The position numbers and the translations under genes are program-made. The notes under the pieces are model-generated. The model saw only the letters and a list, made by a program, of their open reading frames with translations. It made no database searches and was not told the DNA's origin. 64,000 nt of DNA from Pectobacterium brasiliense (GTDB taxonomy: Bacteria > Pseudomonadota > Gammaproteobacteria > Enterobacterales > Enterobacteriaceae), in contig NZ_JACDSF010000066.1 in NCBI RefSeq assembly GCF_013449685.1, positions 1 to 64,000 of the forward strand, written 5' to 3'. This document shows, in pieces, positions 49,205 to 61,507 of the stretch. Each line of letters starts with the position of its first letter. Positions within the stretch are counted from its first letter, which is position 1.

Positions 49205-50290
49205 TTAGTCCTGTGATTGAACCGTTATTTTACCCTGTTCTACGCGGAACATCTTGCCCTTTTCACCAACCATGTCCTCTATCTGTTCAGCGCTGACGGC
49301 GCTAACAAAAACCTGTGCATGGGTGGCTTTTAACCGTTCGGCTAGCAAACGGCGGCGGGTACTATCCAGTTCGGAAGCAAAATCATCGATCAGATACAGA
49401 CAGCGCAGTCCGTTCTGACGGGTGAGAAATTCACCCTGAGCCAGCCTCAGCGCACACATCAGCAGCTTGAGCTGACCACGGGACAGCATGTCCTCGACGG
49501 CCACGCCGCTGGCGCGGATGCGGAAGTCGGCTTTATGCGGCCCCAGCGCCGTATAACCTAACATACGGTCGCGTTCGAACTGCCGTTCCAGCAGTTCTGC
49601 ATACTCACTTTCTTTATCCCAGCCGCGCTGGAAAGAGAAACTGAGAGAAAATTCAGGCAAAAATTGCGTACAGGTCGTGGCGATATCATTGGCAATCGCC
49701 TCAGCGTATTGCGCACGCCATTCGCTGATACGTTCCGCCAGCGGCACCAGTTCCTGATCCCAGGCTCTAAGCTGCCCATAGTGACTCACTTGACGCAGCG
49801 CCGCATTACGCTGGCGCAACAAACGCTTCATGTTGCTCCAGACCGCAAAAAAGCCGGGCTCATTATGGAAACAGCCCCAGTCGAGAAAGGCACGACGAAA
49901 TTTCGGGCCGCCGTTGAGCAGGGTAAATCCTTCCGGGGTAATCAGCTGTATCGGTAGCAATTGCGCCAGTTCCGCGACTTTATGGCCGTCGCTGCCGTCA
50001 ATCCGTACCTTGCTGTCGCCCTGACGGTTTTTGCTTAACCCAACGGATCGCTCCGTTTCCGTACCATCAATACGACCATGCAGTACAAATTCTGGCTGAT
50101 CGTGACGAATCACGCGCCCTGCCTGAATGCTACGAAACGCCCGCCCGTGCCCTAGCGTATAAATCGCTTCCAGCACGCTGGTTTTACCGCTGCCATTGGC
50201 ACCCACTAAAAAATTAAAGCCGGGAACCAGCGCCAGATCGGCCGCCTCGATGTTACGGAAATCTTTGATGAGAAGACGAGTAAGAGCCAT
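49205..50290 (-). CDS. recF: DNA repair protein RecF
   Basis: 361 residues (E. coli 357). SMC-like ATPase: Walker [10 protein letters not shown], signature [20 protein letters not shown], Walker [14 protein letters not shown]. It loads RecA at gaps with RecOR. It begins [20 protein letters not shown]. It overlaps neither neighbour and follows dnaN by 49 nt. Confidence 0.97.
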   Translation of the reverse strand: MALTRLLIKDFRNIEAADLALVPGFNFLVGANGSGKTSVLEAIYTLGHGRAFRSIQAGRVIRHDQPEFVLHGRIDGTETERSVGLSKNRQGDSKVRIDGSDGHKVAELAQLLPIQLITPEGFTLLNGGPKFRRAFLDWGCFHNEPGFFAVWSNMKRLLRQRNAALRQVSHYGQLRAWDQELVPLAERISEWRAQYAEAIANDIATTCTQFLPEFSLSFSFQRGWDKESEYAELLERQFERDRMLGYTALGPHKADFRIRASGVAVEDMLSRGQLKLLMCALRLAQGEFLTRQNGLRCLYLIDDFASELDSTRRRLLAERLKATHAQVFVSAVSAEQIEDMVGEKGKMFRVEQGKITVQSQD

Positions 50291-50314
50291 GTTGCAGTTA
50301 TCTTAATGATGAAA

Positions 50315-50332
50315 GGGCAAGCAACCTTGCCC
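50315..50332. other. Short hairpin between dnaN and recF
   Basis: GGGCAAG / CTTGCCC with a 4-nt loop (CAAC), in the 49-nt gap between dnaN and recF. Too short and without T-tract to be a clear terminator. Confidence 0.4.
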
Positions 50333-50339
50333 GATAATT

Positions 50340-51440
50340 CTACAACCGCATTGGCATGACGACATAGGCCGCCGCCCGGCTGGCGCTATCTTCGATTTGC
50401 ACGCTGGAAACGGAATCGGTCAGCAGTAAACGCACCCCTTCGCACTTCAGCGCGTTCAGCACATCCAGCACGTAGCTCACGTTAAAGCCAATTTCCATCT
50501 CGGTGCCGTCGTACTGTACATCCAGAATCTCTTCCGCTTCTTCCTGCTCTGGGTTGTTAGCCGTAATTTTGAGCTGATTCTGAATCAGATGCAGACGCAC
50601 ACCGCGGAATTTTTCATTCGATAAAATCGCTGCACGGGAGAAGGCCTGCTTGAGCAGATCGCAGCTGGCTTCCAGCGTTTTATCCGGGTTCTTCGGCAAT
50701 ACGCGGCGATAATCTGGGAAACGACCATCGACCAGCTTCGACGTGAAAATGAAGTCGCCGACATGCGCGCGAATATTGTTGCTGCCGATTTGCAGTTGCA
50801 GCGGGGTATCACCGCCATCCAGCAGACGCACCAACTCCATCACGCCTTTACGCGGCACGATCACCGAATGTGACGGTAAAGATTGCCCAACCGGCATGGA
50901 GCAAACCGCCAAACGGTGACCATCGGTTGCGACCGTGCGCAGCTCTTCGCCTTCGGTTTCAAACAGCATACCATTGAGGTAGTAACGAACGTCCTGATGC
51001 GCCATCGAAAACTGTGTCGCTTCGATCAAACGCTTCATCGTCGCCTGCGGCAGCGAGAATTCAACCTCACTCTGCCAGTCATCCAGATTAGGGAAATCCG
51101 CTGCAGGCAGCGTGGACAGCGAGAAACGGCTGCGGCCAGAGCGCACCAGCATGCGATCGCCATCCAGCATAATCGTGATTTCCGCGCCTTCTGGCAGACC
51201 CCGACAAATATCAAACAGTTTGCGAGCAGGGACGGTCGTGGCGCCCGGTTCATGCGGCTGCGTCAGCGCAACCTTCGCCACCATTTCCATTTCCAGATCG
51301 GTACCGGTCAGCGACAGCGCGCCTTCCGTCACCTGAATCAGCAGGTTGCCCAGAATCGGTAAAGTCGGCCGGCCACCCAGCGGGCTGCTGACCTGTTGTA
51401 ATGGCTTTAACAGACGTTCGCGTTCAACAATAAATTTCAT
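50340..51440 (-). CDS. dnaN: DNA polymerase III beta clamp
   Basis: 366 residues, same length as E. coli. MKFIVERERLLKPLQQVSSP at the start and AAYVVMPMRL at the C-terminus are invariant. Three clamp domains form a ring dimer that tethers DNA polymerase. It follows dnaA by 4 nt. Confidence 0.98.
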   Translation of the reverse strand: MKFIVERERLLKPLQQVSSPLGGRPTLPILGNLLIQVTEGALSLTGTDLEMEMVAKVALTQPHEPGATTVPARKLFDICRGLPEGAEITIMLDGDRMLVRSGRSRFSLSTLPAADFPNLDDWQSEVEFSLPQATMKRLIEATQFSMAHQDVRYYLNGMLFETEGEELRTVATDGHRLAVCSMPVGQSLPSHSVIVPRKGVMELVRLLDGGDTPLQLQIGSNNIRAHVGDFIFTSKLVDGRFPDYRRVLPKNPDKTLEASCDLLKQAFSRAAILSNEKFRGVRLHLIQNQLKITANNPEQEEAEEILDVQYDGTEMEIGFNVSYVLDVLNALKCEGVRLLLTDSVSSVQIEDSASRAAAYVVMPMRL

Positions 51441-51444
51441 AGTG

Positions 51445-52842
51445 TTATGACGATAGAGTTCTGATTAAATTGGAAAAATCTTCTTTGATGTCGTGGCTTT
51501 CTTCACGCAACTGCTCAATCTTACGGCAGGCATGCAACACCGTCGTATGGTCACGCCCGCCAAAGGCATCGCCGATTTCCGGCAGGCTGTGATTCGTCAG
51601 TTCTTTCGCCAACGCCATCGCCATCTGGCGCGGACGCGCCACCGAGCGGGAACGACGTTTAGACAGCAGGTCGGCTACCTTGATTTTATAGTATTCCGCC
51701 ACGGTCTTTTGAATATTGTCGATAGTAACCAGTTTTTCCTGCAACGCCAGCAGATCGCGCAGCGCCTCACGCACAAAATCAATGGTGATCGAGCGGCCGG
51801 TAAAATTGGCATTCGCGATAACGCGGTTCAGTGCGCCTTCCAGCTCGCGCACATTAGAACGCAGGCGTTTGGCAATAAAGAACGCCACTTCACCAGGCAG
51901 ACGGATGTCATTTTCATCCGCTTTCTTCATCAGAATCGCCACGCGGGTTTCCAGCTCTGGCGGTTCAATCGCAACGGTTAACCCCCAACCAAAGCGGGAT
52001 TTCAGGCGATCTTCCACGCCATTGATCTCTTTCGGATAGCGGTCAGACGTCAGGATGATTTGCTGGTTGCCTTCCAGCAACGCATTAAAGGTATGAAAGA
52101 ACTCTTCTTGCGAACGTTCTTTATTAGCAAAGAATTGGATATCATCGATCAGCAGCGCATCAACAGAACGGTAGTAGCGTTTGAATTCCTCAATCGCATT
52201 GTTCTGCAACGCTTTAACCATATCCTGCACGAAACGCTCGGAGTGCATGTAAACCACTTTCGCATTGGGTTTGCGGGCAATGATGCCATTCCCCACCGCA
52301 TGCAATAAGTGCGTTTTACCTAAGCCGGTGCCGCCATACAGAAACAGCGGGTTATAGGCACCACCGGGGTTATCAGCCACCTGACGTGCCGCTGCGCGGG
52401 CCAATTGGTTCGATTTACCCTCAACGAAGTTATCAAACGTATGCTTGGGGTTCACATTCGAACGGTAGGTATGCTCTGCCTGTACCGGCGAGTTATCCCA
52501 ACTTGGTCGTACCGGAGCTGAACGCACCGGCTGTTGCCGCGCAACGCTGACAGGATTGTGGTGCGGCTGCGCCGGCTGGCTTACTGCCTGAACCAACGGT
52601 TTGCTCCCCACCTCGAAACGCAGTAAAGGGGCATCCATCCCGCAGAAATCATTCAGCAGGACATTGATATTATTTAAATATTTATCACGAACCCAATCCA
52701 GCACAAAGCGATTGGGGGCATAGAGCGCCAGAGTGTTATCACTCAACTCCGCCTGCAACGGGCGTATCCACATACTGAATTCTGTGGCAGGTAACTCATC
52801 CTGCAAACGGGCAAGACACTGCTGCCAAAGCGAAAGTGACAC
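51445..52842 (-). CDS. dnaA: Chromosomal replication initiator DnaA
   Basis: 465 residues (E. coli 467). Start GTG 52842 ([20 protein letters not shown] follows), with GGAG 6 nt upstream; an in-frame codon at 52872 is unlikely. Domain I ends near 90; Domain III has Walker [17 protein letters not shown] and Walker [10 protein letters not shown]. Domain IV ends with the DnaA-box recognition segment [18 protein letters not shown]. It is first in dnaA-dnaN-recF-gyrB, with a DnaA box upstream. Confidence 0.98.
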   Translation of the reverse strand: MSLSLWQQCLARLQDELPATEFSMWIRPLQAELSDNTLALYAPNRFVLDWVRDKYLNNINVLLNDFCGMDAPLLRFEVGSKPLVQAVSQPAQPHHNPVSVARQQPVRSAPVRPSWDNSPVQAEHTYRSNVNPKHTFDNFVEGKSNQLARAAARQVADNPGGAYNPLFLYGGTGLGKTHLLHAVGNGIIARKPNAKVVYMHSERFVQDMVKALQNNAIEEFKRYYRSVDALLIDDIQFFANKERSQEEFFHTFNALLEGNQQIILTSDRYPKEINGVEDRLKSRFGWGLTVAIEPPELETRVAILMKKADENDIRLPGEVAFFIAKRLRSNVRELEGALNRVIANANFTGRSITIDFVREALRDLLALQEKLVTIDNIQKTVAEYYKIKVADLLSKRRSRSVARPRQMAMALAKELTNHSLPEIGDAFGGRDHTTVLHACRKIEQLREESHDIKEDFSNLIRTLSS

Positions 52843-53659
<817 letters not shown>

Positions 53660-53677
53660 TAAAAGCTAACCCACCGA

Positions 53678-54037
53678 GTGGTTAAGCTAGCATTTCCCAG
53701 GGAGTTACGTTTGTTAACTCCCAGTCATTTCACTTTCGTCTTCCAGCAACCGCAACGGGCTGGCACGCCGCACATCACCATTCTCGGCCGCCTGAACTCG
53801 CTGGGGCATCCCCGCATCGGTCTTACCGTCGCCAAAAAGCATGTAAAACGTGCTCATGAACGCAATCGGATTAAACGCCTGACGCGCGAAAGCTTTCGCC
53901 TGCACCAACATTCATTGCCTTCAATGGACTTTGTGGTACTCGTGAAAAAAGGGGTGTCTGAACTGGATAACCGTACTTTGACGGAAGCATTGGAAAAACT
54001 ATGGCGTCGGCATTGTCGTTTGGCTCCCGACTCCTGA
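53678..54037 (+). CDS. rnpA: Ribonuclease P protein component
   Basis: 119 residues, same length as E. coli. It starts with GTG ([20 protein letters not shown]) and has the RNR motif in [18 protein letters not shown]. It supports the catalytic M1 RNA in 5' tRNA processing. It overlaps yidD by 37 bp. Confidence 0.97.
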   Translation: MVKLAFPRELRLLTPSHFTFVFQQPQRAGTPHITILGRLNSLGHPRIGLTVAKKHVKRAHERNRIKRLTRESFRLHQHSLPSMDFVVLVKKGVSELDNRTLTEALEKLWRRHCRLAPDS

Positions 54038-54258
54038 TCGGGTTGATACGCGGTTATCAACTCGTTATCAGCCCGTTGCTCGGACCGCATTGTCGGTTCC
54101 GGCCAACGTGCTCGCAATACGGTATTGAAGCAATACGCAGGTTCGGCATGATAAAAGGCTGTTGGTTGACGCTTAAACGCGTATTAAAATGCCATCCTTT
54201 GAACCCTGGTGGTGATGATCCCGTACCGCCAAAAACCGACAATAACAGAGAACATTAA
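54001..54258 (+). CDS. yidD: Membrane protein insertion efficiency factor YidD
   Basis: 85 residues. The family signature [20 protein letters not shown] is present (residues 20-40, as [20 protein letters not shown]), with [18 protein letters not shown]. It helps YidC insert membrane proteins. It begins inside rnpA and ends 2 nt before yidC. Confidence 0.95.
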   Translation: MASALSFGSRLLIGLIRGYQLVISPLLGPHCRFRPTCSQYGIEAIRRFGMIKGCWLTLKRVLKCHPLNPGGDDPVPPKTDNNREH

Positions 54259-54260
54259 CG

Positions 54261-55895
54261 ATGGATTCGCAACGCAATCTTCTTCTCATCGCTCTGCTAT
54301 TCGTAACCTTTATGCTTTGGCAGGCTTGGGAGACGGATAAAAATCCGCCAGCAACCACGCAGACCATACAGCAGGCGACGAACGCAGTGACCGGTGATGC
54401 TACCAACCAGGGCGTACCCGCCAGCGGTCAAGGCAAACTGATCACGGTGAAAACCGATGTGCTGTCGCTGACAATCAACACGCGTGGCGGTGACATCGAG
54501 CAAGCGCATCTGCTGGCTTACCCGGACACATTGGGTTCAGATAAACCTTTCCACCTGCTGGAAACCACATCCGAGTTTGTCTATCAGGCTCAGAGCGGTT
54601 TGACTGGCAAAAACGGCCCAGACAACCCGGCTAACGGCCCACGTCCGCTGTTTACCACCACGCAAGATAGCTTCGAGCTGGCGGATGGTCAGAGCGAACT
54701 GCGTATCCCGATGACATACACTGCGGCTGACGGCGTAACCTACACCAAAACGTTCGTTCTGAAACGTGGCGACTATGCACTGAACGTTGACTATAGCGTC
54801 AACAACACCAGCGCTCAGCCTCTGGAACTTACGTTGTTCGGTCAGTTAAAGCAATCTATCGAATTACCTAAGCACCGCGATACCGGCAGCAGCAACTTTG
54901 CACTGCACACTTATCGTGGCGCGGCGTTCTCTTCCAGTGAAGACAAGTACAAAAAGTACAGCTTCAGCGACATGGACGAAAACCTGAACATCACCACCAA
55001 TGGTGGCTGGGTAGCGATTCTGCAACAGTACTTCGCAACCGCGTGGATCCCAACTACGGCAGGCGCTAACACCTTCTATACCAGCAAGCTGGGGAACGGT
55101 CAGGCCGCTATTGGTTTCAAATCCGCTCCGGTTGTAGTTGCCGCAGGTAGCCAGCAGGATCTGAAGACCACTCTGTGGGTCGGCCCAGAAATTCAGGACA
55201 AGATGGCTGCTGTCGCACCGCATCTGGATCTGACTGTCGATTACGGCTGGCTGTGGTTTATTTCTCAGCCGCTGTTTAAGCTGCTGAAATTCCTGCACAG
55301 CTTTATCGGCAACTGGGGCTTCTCCATCATTGCCATTACCTTTATCGTGCGCGGTATCATGTACCCGCTGACGAAAGCGCAATACACCTCTATGGCGAAA
55401 ATGCGCTTGCTGCAGCCTAAGCTGCAGGCTATGCGTGAGCGTATTGGTGATGACAAACAGCGCATGAGTCAGGAAATGATGGCGCTGTACAAATCAGAGA
55501 AAGTGAACCCGCTGGGCGGCTGCTTCCCACTGCTGATTCAGATGCCAATCTTCTTGGCGCTGTATTACATGCTGATGGGCTCCGTTGAACTGCGTCACGC
55601 GCCGTTCGCGCTGTGGATTCATGACCTGTCTGCACAAGACCCGTACTACATTCTGCCGATCCTGATGGGCGTGACGATGTTCTTCATCCAGAAGATGTCA
55701 CCAACCACCGTGACCGACCCAATGCAGCAGAAGATCATGACCTACATGCCGGTCATCTTTACGGTCTTCTTCCTGTGGTTCCCGTCAGGTCTGGTTATGT
55801 ACTACATCGTCAGCAACCTGGTTACCATTCTCCAGCAGCAGTTGATCTACCGCGGTCTGGAAAAACGTGGCTTACATAGCCGCGAGAAAAAATAA
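54261..55895 (+). CDS. yidC: Membrane protein insertase YidC
   Basis: 544 residues (E. coli 548). An N-terminal signal-anchor helix ([18 protein letters not shown]), a periplasmic beta-domain to about 340, and a C-terminal bundle of five helices with the hydrophilic groove ([40 protein letters not shown]). It inserts membrane proteins alone or with SecYEG. It follows yidD in the conserved rpmH-rnpA-yidD-yidC-mnmE string. Confidence 0.98.
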   Translation: MDSQRNLLLIALLFVTFMLWQAWETDKNPPATTQTIQQATNAVTGDATNQGVPASGQGKLITVKTDVLSLTINTRGGDIEQAHLLAYPDTLGSDKPFHLLETTSEFVYQAQSGLTGKNGPDNPANGPRPLFTTTQDSFELADGQSELRIPMTYTAADGVTYTKTFVLKRGDYALNVDYSVNNTSAQPLELTLFGQLKQSIELPKHRDTGSSNFALHTYRGAAFSSSEDKYKKYSFSDMDENLNITTNGGWVAILQQYFATAWIPTTAGANTFYTSKLGNGQAAIGFKSAPVVVAAGSQQDLKTTLWVGPEIQDKMAAVAPHLDLTVDYGWLWFISQPLFKLLKFLHSFIGNWGFSIIAITFIVRGIMYPLTKAQYTSMAKMRLLQPKLQAMRERIGDDKQRMSQEMMALYKSEKVNPLGGCFPLLIQMPIFLALYYMLMGSVELRHAPFALWIHDLSAQDPYYILPILMGVTMFFIQKMSPTTVTDPMQQKIMTYMPVIFTVFFLWFPSGLVMYYIVSNLVTILQQQLIYRGLEKRGLHSREKK

Positions 55896-55925
55896 TCCGG
55901 TTGATGGCTAACCGATAGAAAGCGT

Positions 55926-55954
55926 AAGGCGGTCATTGACCGCCTTATTTTTTT
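55926..55954 (+). terminator. Terminator after yidC
   Basis: AAGGCGGTC pairs with GACCGCCTT around a 3-nt loop, followed by ATTTTTTTAA. It separates yidC from mnmE. Confidence 0.92.
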
Positions 55955-56024
55955 AATGGCTGTTTTATCAGCCAACGATACGTAAAATAGCCTGCCAGAC
56001 AGGCATCAATGCAGAGAGAACATC

Positions 56025-57389
56025 ATGAGTAATACCGACACCATCGTCGCCCAAGCCACTCCACCGGGACGCGGAGGCGTGGGTATTTTACGCATTTCAG
56101 GACAGGCGGCCGCAGACGTGGCGCATGCCGTTCTGGGTAAACTTCCCAAGCCACGCCACGCCGATTATCTGCCGTTCCGTGATGCCAACGGCACCACGCT
56201 CGATCAGGGTATCGCACTCTGGTTTCCCGGCCCGAACTCCTTTACCGGTGAAGACGTATTGGAGCTTCAGGGTCACGGTGGCCCAGTTATTCTTGATTTG
56301 CTCCTGCAACGTATCCTGACGCTATCTACCGTGCGCATTGCACGCCCTGGCGAATTCTCTGAACGCGCCTTCCTGAATGACAAACTCGATCTCGCGCAGG
56401 CGGAAGCCATCGCCGATCTGATTGACGCCAGTTCAGAACAGGCCGCCCGCTCAGCGCTGAACTCTCTGCAAGGCGTATTTTCCACCCGTATAAATCAGTT
56501 AGTGGAAGCACTCACTCACCTGCGAATCTACGTCGAAGCTGCCATCGACTTCCCAGATGAAGAGATCGACTTTCTCTCCGATGGCAAAATTGAAGCACAG
56601 TTAAATGGTGTGATGGCCGATCTGGATGCCGTCAGAGCCGAAGCGCATCAGGGGAGTCTGCTGCGTGAAGGGATGAAGGTCGTAATTGCAGGTCGTCCTA
56701 ATGCCGGTAAATCCAGCTTACTCAATGCGTTAGCCGGTCGCGAAGCCGCCATTGTGACGGATATCGCCGGAACGACACGCGACGTACTACGTGAACACAT
56801 CCATATCGACGGCATGCCGCTACATGTCATCGACACCGCCGGGTTACGCGATGCCAGCGATGAAGTCGAACGCATTGGTATTGAGCGCGCCTGGCAGGAA
56901 ATCGAACAGGCCGATCGCGTGCTGTTCATGGTAGACGGCACCACCACGCAGGCGACTGAGCCTGAGCAAATCTGGCCGGAATTTATGGCACGCCTGCCAA
57001 AAACGCTGCCGATTACCGTGGTACGCAACAAAGCCGACGTGACTGGCGAAATGCTTGGTATCGAAGAGGTGAATACTCACTCACTTATCCGACTGTCCGC
57101 CCGTACAGGTGAAGGCATCGATACGCTTCGCGACCATCTCAAGCAAAGCATGGGATTCACCAGCAACACGGAAGGCGGTTTTCTGGCTCGACGTCGCCAC
57201 CTGCAAGCACTGGAACTGGCTGCACAGCATCTGATTCAGGGGAAAGAACAGCTGGTGAGCGCCTACGCGGGCGAATTGCTGGCAGAAGAACTGCGGCTGG
57301 CGCAGCAGTCCCTGAGTGAAATCACTGGCGAGTTCACCTCTGACGACCTGCTAGGCCGTATCTTTTCGAGTTTTTGTATTGGGAAGTGA
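56025..57389 (+). CDS. mnmE: tRNA modification GTPase MnmE (TrmE)
   Basis: 454 residues, same as E. coli. An N-terminal folate-binding domain ([15 protein letters not shown]), helical domain with the GTPase inserted (G1 [15 protein letters not shown]2/G3 DIAGTTRD and DTAGLRDA, G4 NKAD) and C-terminal FCIGK. With MnmG it makes the 5-carboxymethylaminomethyl modification of wobble U34. The 3' end of this gene is a known insertion site for SGI1-type elements. Confidence 0.98.
   Translation: MSNTDTIVAQATPPGRGGVGILRISGQAAADVAHAVLGKLPKPRHADYLPFRDANGTTLDQGIALWFPGPNSFTGEDVLELQGHGGPVILDLLLQRILTLSTVRIARPGEFSERAFLNDKLDLAQAEAIADLIDASSEQAARSALNSLQGVFSTRINQLVEALTHLRIYVEAAIDFPDEEIDFLSDGKIEAQLNGVMADLDAVRAEAHQGSLLREGMKVVIAGRPNAGKSSLLNALAGREAAIVTDIAGTTRDVLREHIHIDGMPLHVIDTAGLRDASDEVERIGIERAWQEIEQADRVLFMVDGTTTQATEPEQIWPEFMARLPKTLPITVVRNKADVTGEMLGIEEVNTHSLIRLSARTGEGIDTLRDHLKQSMGFTSNTEGGFLARRRHLQALELAAQHLIQGKEQLVSAYAGELLAEELRLAQQSLSEITGEFTSDDLLGRIFSSFCIGK
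57372..57389 (+). other. Putative SGI1-type attachment site at the mnmE 3' end
   Basis: The last codons TTTTGTATTGGGAAGTGA correspond to the 18-bp attachment core used by SGI1-family elements at trmE. In this window mnmE is intact and the following sequence is accessory. A short TTCTGTATTG is found at 61896-61905, but only ten bases match, so a second att copy is not established. Confidence 0.45.
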
Positions 57390-57745
57390 TTCGATGTCTG
57401 TGGATTTTCATTGACAGCCAAGACCTACTGAAATAAAGGGATTTTTTGTTTGACGACGAATTCGATGGCACTGTCGTAATTATCCCTGCTCAAGTTTATG
57501 TATCTCACAGACACTTAGGAACGCCTCATACATCATCAGTGACGCTAGCTGGTTCTATGTCGAAATGCTGTCGAATCTTATCTTCGTCACACGTAGGAAG
57601 TAAGAAAGAACAAGGTTTCGACACTACTAGCGCTCAAATCTCTGGTGATGCTAACGATGACGTCATTGCAGTAGCTAAGCTGGCTACCACTAAGAATCGC
57701 CCAGCAGCAATGTCTTAACATTTGATTCCAAAGGAGGCTTCCACC
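57390..57745. other. Intergenic region between mnmE and the large defence candidate
   Basis: 356 nt without a convincing gene; it holds the promoter region of the next gene. A 90-codon open stretch at 57446-57718 has no recognised domain or good ribosome site and was not called. Confidence 0.4.
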
Positions 57746-60700
57746 ATGCGCGTCACCGCAACCCATCTCATCCAATGGTCAGACAAGCGCGAAGCACAGG
57801 GAATGCTCCCTATCCTTGTGAGGCGACTGCTCTCGGCTACGTCCCGCATCACGGCGATTACCATGCCAGGTGGCGACTCCGTCAACGCACCCGGCTGGGA
57901 TGGCATCGTCGATGTAACGCAAGGAAACCCTTGGGTTCCAGATGGCATCAGCTACTGGGAGTTGGGTACATCAAAAGACCCGGCATCCAAAGCCAACAGT
58001 GATTTTGAGAAGCGCCTGAAACAGATATCGGCGGATCAGACAACGCAAGCCACGTTTGTTTTTGTGACTCCCCGCCGCTGGCAGGGAAAAAATGCATGGC
58101 GGGAGCAGGCCAGAAGCCGCAGTGTTTGGGCAGACGTGCAGGTCTGGGATGCCGACGATCTGGAAGCGTGGCTGGAAACCTCCTCCGCGACAAGCTTATG
58201 GCTGGGCATGCAACTCGGTATTGCCGGTCATGGTATAGAAACCGTGGAAAACTACTGGGAGCATTGGAACAATCAGTCTCACCCCGCCATCACAGCGCCT
58301 GCGCTGTTTCGTGGTCGAGAGAAATCAAAGCTCACTCTGCAAAACAGTATTGAACAGCATGAGTCATTGATTGCTGTTATGGCCGACAGTCAGTCCGAAG
58401 CGGTTGCTTTCGTTTGTGCATTATTGATTGAAGAAGGCCATTGTTCTCGCGCAGCCTGCGTGACTTCGGAACAAGGCTGGCAGTTTGTAGATGCCAACCC
58501 CGGCATTGAGTTAGTAGTCATCACCGACAACCGTCTTAGCAAGCGACGCGCCCCCCGCGAAGGAATGAGTCTGCTTGTGCCTATGGCCTTCGGAGACCAA
58601 GCCTTCAATCTCATGGGCATTGGGGGGCAAGCGATAGACCAAAGGATGGTAGAGCTTAGACGCCCAAGACCTGATGAATTTGAAAAATCCCTTTGTGAGC
58701 TTGGAATAGCCGCCACTGATGCCACCCGATATACCCGCTCCTTGGGAAGGTCATGGACCGTTTTTCGCCGATGGCATGCGCAAAACCCAGTCACCAAGAA
58801 ACCAGATTGGGTCGAGGATGCCGATGCCACGAGTTTGCTGCTACTGACTCTGGTGGGAGCCTGGGATAGTGCCTCCGAAGGAGACAAGGCTTGCGTTGAG
58901 CAAATTGCCAACAGACCCTATGAGGACATTGAAAACGAGTTGTTGAGACTAGCCACGCTTGATGACGCGCCTGTCGTAAGGATTGGTTCTCTCTGGAAAG
59001 CCAAGGCACCAATGGAGCTGTTACATCTGATGGCACCCAGATTGACGGACGCCATTCTGGCAAGATTTTTTCAGGTCGCCAGAGCAGCATTTGAACAGCC
59101 CGATCCGGTGCTAGAACTGGAAGAAGACAAACGCTGGATGGCTTCCATCTATGGTAAGGTTCGCGAGCAATCCGGTGTTGTGCTGGAAGCCATGGCGGAG
59201 TCTATTGCCAAACTTGGTTATTTTTCTGACAACTTCAATCATGTTGCTATTGGCAATTCTGTGCGGCATTTTGTTACTCAACTCCTGGAAGATGCCGATG
59301 GAGAACGCTGGCTTTCCGTTTCTTCCTTTCTTCGGTCATTTGCCGAAGCAGCTCCAGATGAATTCCTTAACGCAGTACAAAGCAGTTTGCGAAAGCCTAG
59401 TAAACCGGTAGTGCGGTTGATAACGGAAACACAATCGTCAGAGATATCTGGACGCTGCTGGCATGCCAACCTCCTTTGGGCGTTAGAGTTGCTGGCATGG
59501 TATCCCGCTCGGCTCGGTCGGATTACAAGCATCCTTGCAGAGCTGTCTGGGGTGGAAGTGAAGGGAAATTGGGGCAACACCCCTTTCAATACCCTGATTT
59601 CCCTCTTCCGCCCCTGGTACCCGCAAACCGCTGCGTCAGTCGAACTGAGGCTCCGTGCAATCAGACATGTAGTCGATCGGCATCCCGACGTAGCATGGAA
59701 TCTTTTGCTGGCCTTACTGCCAAGACCGCATGATGTGGCTTCACCCAATGCAAAACCTCACTGGCGCGACGACGACGCTGGTACAGGTGATGCTATTACC
59801 TACGCAGATATCCTACAATTCGTACTGCCTATCGCAGATTTGCTGATAGAGAAAGCTCAGAACAATGCCCGTCACATCGCTGATCTGGTGCCCAAGATTA
59901 ATGAGCTGGATATTCGTTTCCGGGACAAGACCATCGAACTAGTCAGTAGTGCAAAAGCCTTGCCCAATGAAGAGCGAGAAATCGTTCGCAATGCCGTCAG
60001 AAAATTTCTGAACTGGGAAAACTCTTTTAACCAAGATGGTGATAAGCACGATCGATATTCAACTGATGTGTTGAGACCATTATTCGACACTCTGGCTGCT
60101 GATGATCTAGTCATCCGACATTCATGGATTTTCGCCAATGGATGGATAGAGCTCCCTGACGGGCGCGAGGAAGACTACGAAGAAGCAGACAAGGCCAGAA
60201 AAGCGTTGCGTGCTTCGACCCTCCGGGAAATATATCAAGCTCTGAGCTGGCCTGGCATTGATAGACTGGCCAAACATTGTGGAGATCCACGGCTTGTTGG
60301 TTGGGAGCTTATTGAGGAGCCGTTTGAACGTGACGATATGGCGCGATGGCTGTGTCAATGGTATCTGGATACATCGCGAGGTCCGTCATTATATGACTCA
60401 CTGACCAGCGGTGTACTTCATGCACTACCTCAAGCAGAACTCCTTGATTTCCTCAATATATGCTTACCTCAACTCGAACAAAAATCCGCCTCTTCGGAAA
60501 AGATGGCTGGCTTCATGGTAAATGCTCCGCAAGGAATAAACTTGTGGCAACTTATTGAAAATAAATATCAAACGCTTATCGACCATTTCTGGTTGAATGT
60601 TCAACCGCCTTATTTCCAGTCGAATAAAGAGCATTTGCTTTTTTGCATCGAAAAATTATTGGCTGCTGGAAGACCGCAAACAGCCATGGATGCTATGGGA

Positions 60701-61507
60701 GATCGCTCTGGTGACTTACCTAGTGAATTACTAATCTTGATACTAAAAGGTATAGCTGCTGGACAGGAAGAAAATGCTAAGTTTCCACGCTCGTGGAATA
60801 TCTCTCGTGTATTCAAGACGCTTGCTGACGCAGGATACAATCCTTCAGAAATGGTAAGCCTAGAGTTCATTTACTATCCACTACTTAAAAGAGACGAATA
60901 CGGTGCACCATATTTGATGGCTGAAATATTGGATAACCCCGATTCTTTTATGGAGCTCATCTGCCTCGCCTACAAACCTCATAATACAGCACGCGAATCT
61001 CTACCAGAGCATCTACAAACAGCAGCTCGAACAGCCAGCACGCTACTTCACGAAGCACACGGCGTTCCTGGTATGGGTCAAAATGGAGAAATAAATAGTG
61101 AGTTATTTTTCTCATGGATCAACAGAGTTCGAGAGTTGGCAAAAGAGAAAGATCGAGAAGCTGTCACTGACCTGACGATAGGTGCCTGGCTTTCTGACTG
61201 GCCTTTGAATAAAAATTTGGAATTTTGGCCAGACTCAATTATTGCCGATTTATTGGATCAGGATGATTGCGAAGATATTAGGCGGGGTTTCTATACGGGG
61301 GTTCATAATTCCCGAGGTGTCACTACCCGCATGCCATATGACGGCGGGACGCAAGAGCGACAAGTCGCTGAAAAATTCAGACGCTTCGCGAATAATTGGA
61401 AGGATTCGAAGCCCAATCTTTCTGTAATGATCGAAAAGCTTGCGAAATCTTATGAATATGAAGCTAAACGGCAGGATGAAGATGGTTTATGGAGTCAGGA
61501 ATCATGA
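57746..61507 (+). CDS. Large protein with PD-(D/E)XK-like nuclease N-terminus, candidate defence gene
   Basis: 1253 residues, single gene. The N-terminus (about 1-160) has the layout of a restriction-endonuclease-fold: WDGIVDVTQG (D52), YWELGTSKDPASKAN (E72, K77), FVFVTPRRW and VQVWDADDLEAWLE. The middle (about 190-290) resembles an NTPase region but with a degenerate P-loop (MADSQSEAVAF, no Gly-Lys) and a Walker-B-like ELVVITDN. The rest (about 300-1253) is alpha-helical, probably HEAT/ARM-like, without recognised catalytic motifs. The start ATG 57746 follows AAGGAGG by 8 nt. The family resembles the Upx or Avs-related single-gene nucleases of defence screens, but this is inference. Confidence 0.6.
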   Translation: MRVTATHLIQWSDKREAQGMLPILVRRLLSATSRITAITMPGGDSVNAPGWDGIVDVTQGNPWVPDGISYWELGTSKDPASKANSDFEKRLKQISADQTTQATFVFVTPRRWQGKNAWREQARSRSVWADVQVWDADDLEAWLETSSATSLWLGMQLGIAGHGIETVENYWEHWNNQSHPAITAPALFRGREKSKLTLQNSIEQHESLIAVMADSQSEAVAFVCALLIEEGHCSRAACVTSEQGWQFVDANPGIELVVITDNRLSKRRAPREGMSLLVPMAFGDQAFNLMGIGGQAIDQRMVELRRPRPDEFEKSLCELGIAATDATRYTRSLGRSWTVFRRWHAQNPVTKKPDWVEDADATSLLLLTLVGAWDSASEGDKACVEQIANRPYEDIENELLRLATLDDAPVVRIGSLWKAKAPMELLHLMAPRLTDAILARFFQVARAAFEQPDPVLELEEDKRWMASIYGKVREQSGVVLEAMAESIAKLGYFSDNFNHVAIGNSVRHFVTQLLEDADGERWLSVSSFLRSFAEAAPDEFLNAVQSSLRKPSKPVVRLITETQSSEISGRCWHANLLWALELLAWYPARLGRITSILAELSGVEVKGNWGNTPFNTLISLFRPWYPQTAASVELRLRAIRHVVDRHPDVAWNLLLALLPRPHDVASPNAKPHWRDDDAGTGDAITYADILQFVLPIADLLIEKAQNNARHIADLVPKINELDIRFRDKTIELVSSAKALPNEEREIVRNAVRKFLNWENSFNQDGDKHDRYSTDVLRPLFDTLAADDLVIRHSWIFANGWIELPDGREEDYEEADKARKALRASTLREIYQALSWPGIDRLAKHCGDPRLVGWELIEEPFERDDMARWLCQWYLDTSRGPSLYDSLTSGVLHALPQAELLDFLNICLPQLEQKSASSEKMAGFMVNAPQGINLWQLIENKYQTLIDHFWLNVQPPYFQSNKEHLLFCIEKLLAAGRPQTAMDAMGDRSGDLPSELLILILKGIAAGQEENAKFPRSWNISRVFKTLADAGYNPSEMVSLEFIYYPLLKRDEYGAPYLMAEILDNPDSFMELICLAYKPHNTARESLPEHLQTAARTASTLLHEAHGVPGMGQNGEINSELFFSWINRVRELAKEKDREAVTDLTIGAWLSDWPLNKNLEFWPDSIIADLLDQDDCEDIRRGFYTGVHNSRGVTTRMPYDGGTQERQVAEKFRRFANNWKDSKPNLSVMIEKLAKSYEYEAKRQDEDGLWSQES

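Noticed and set aside
57446-57718. 90-codon open stretch after mnmE
   Set aside because: No recognised domain or ribosome site, and it ends just before the strong ribosome site of the large gene.
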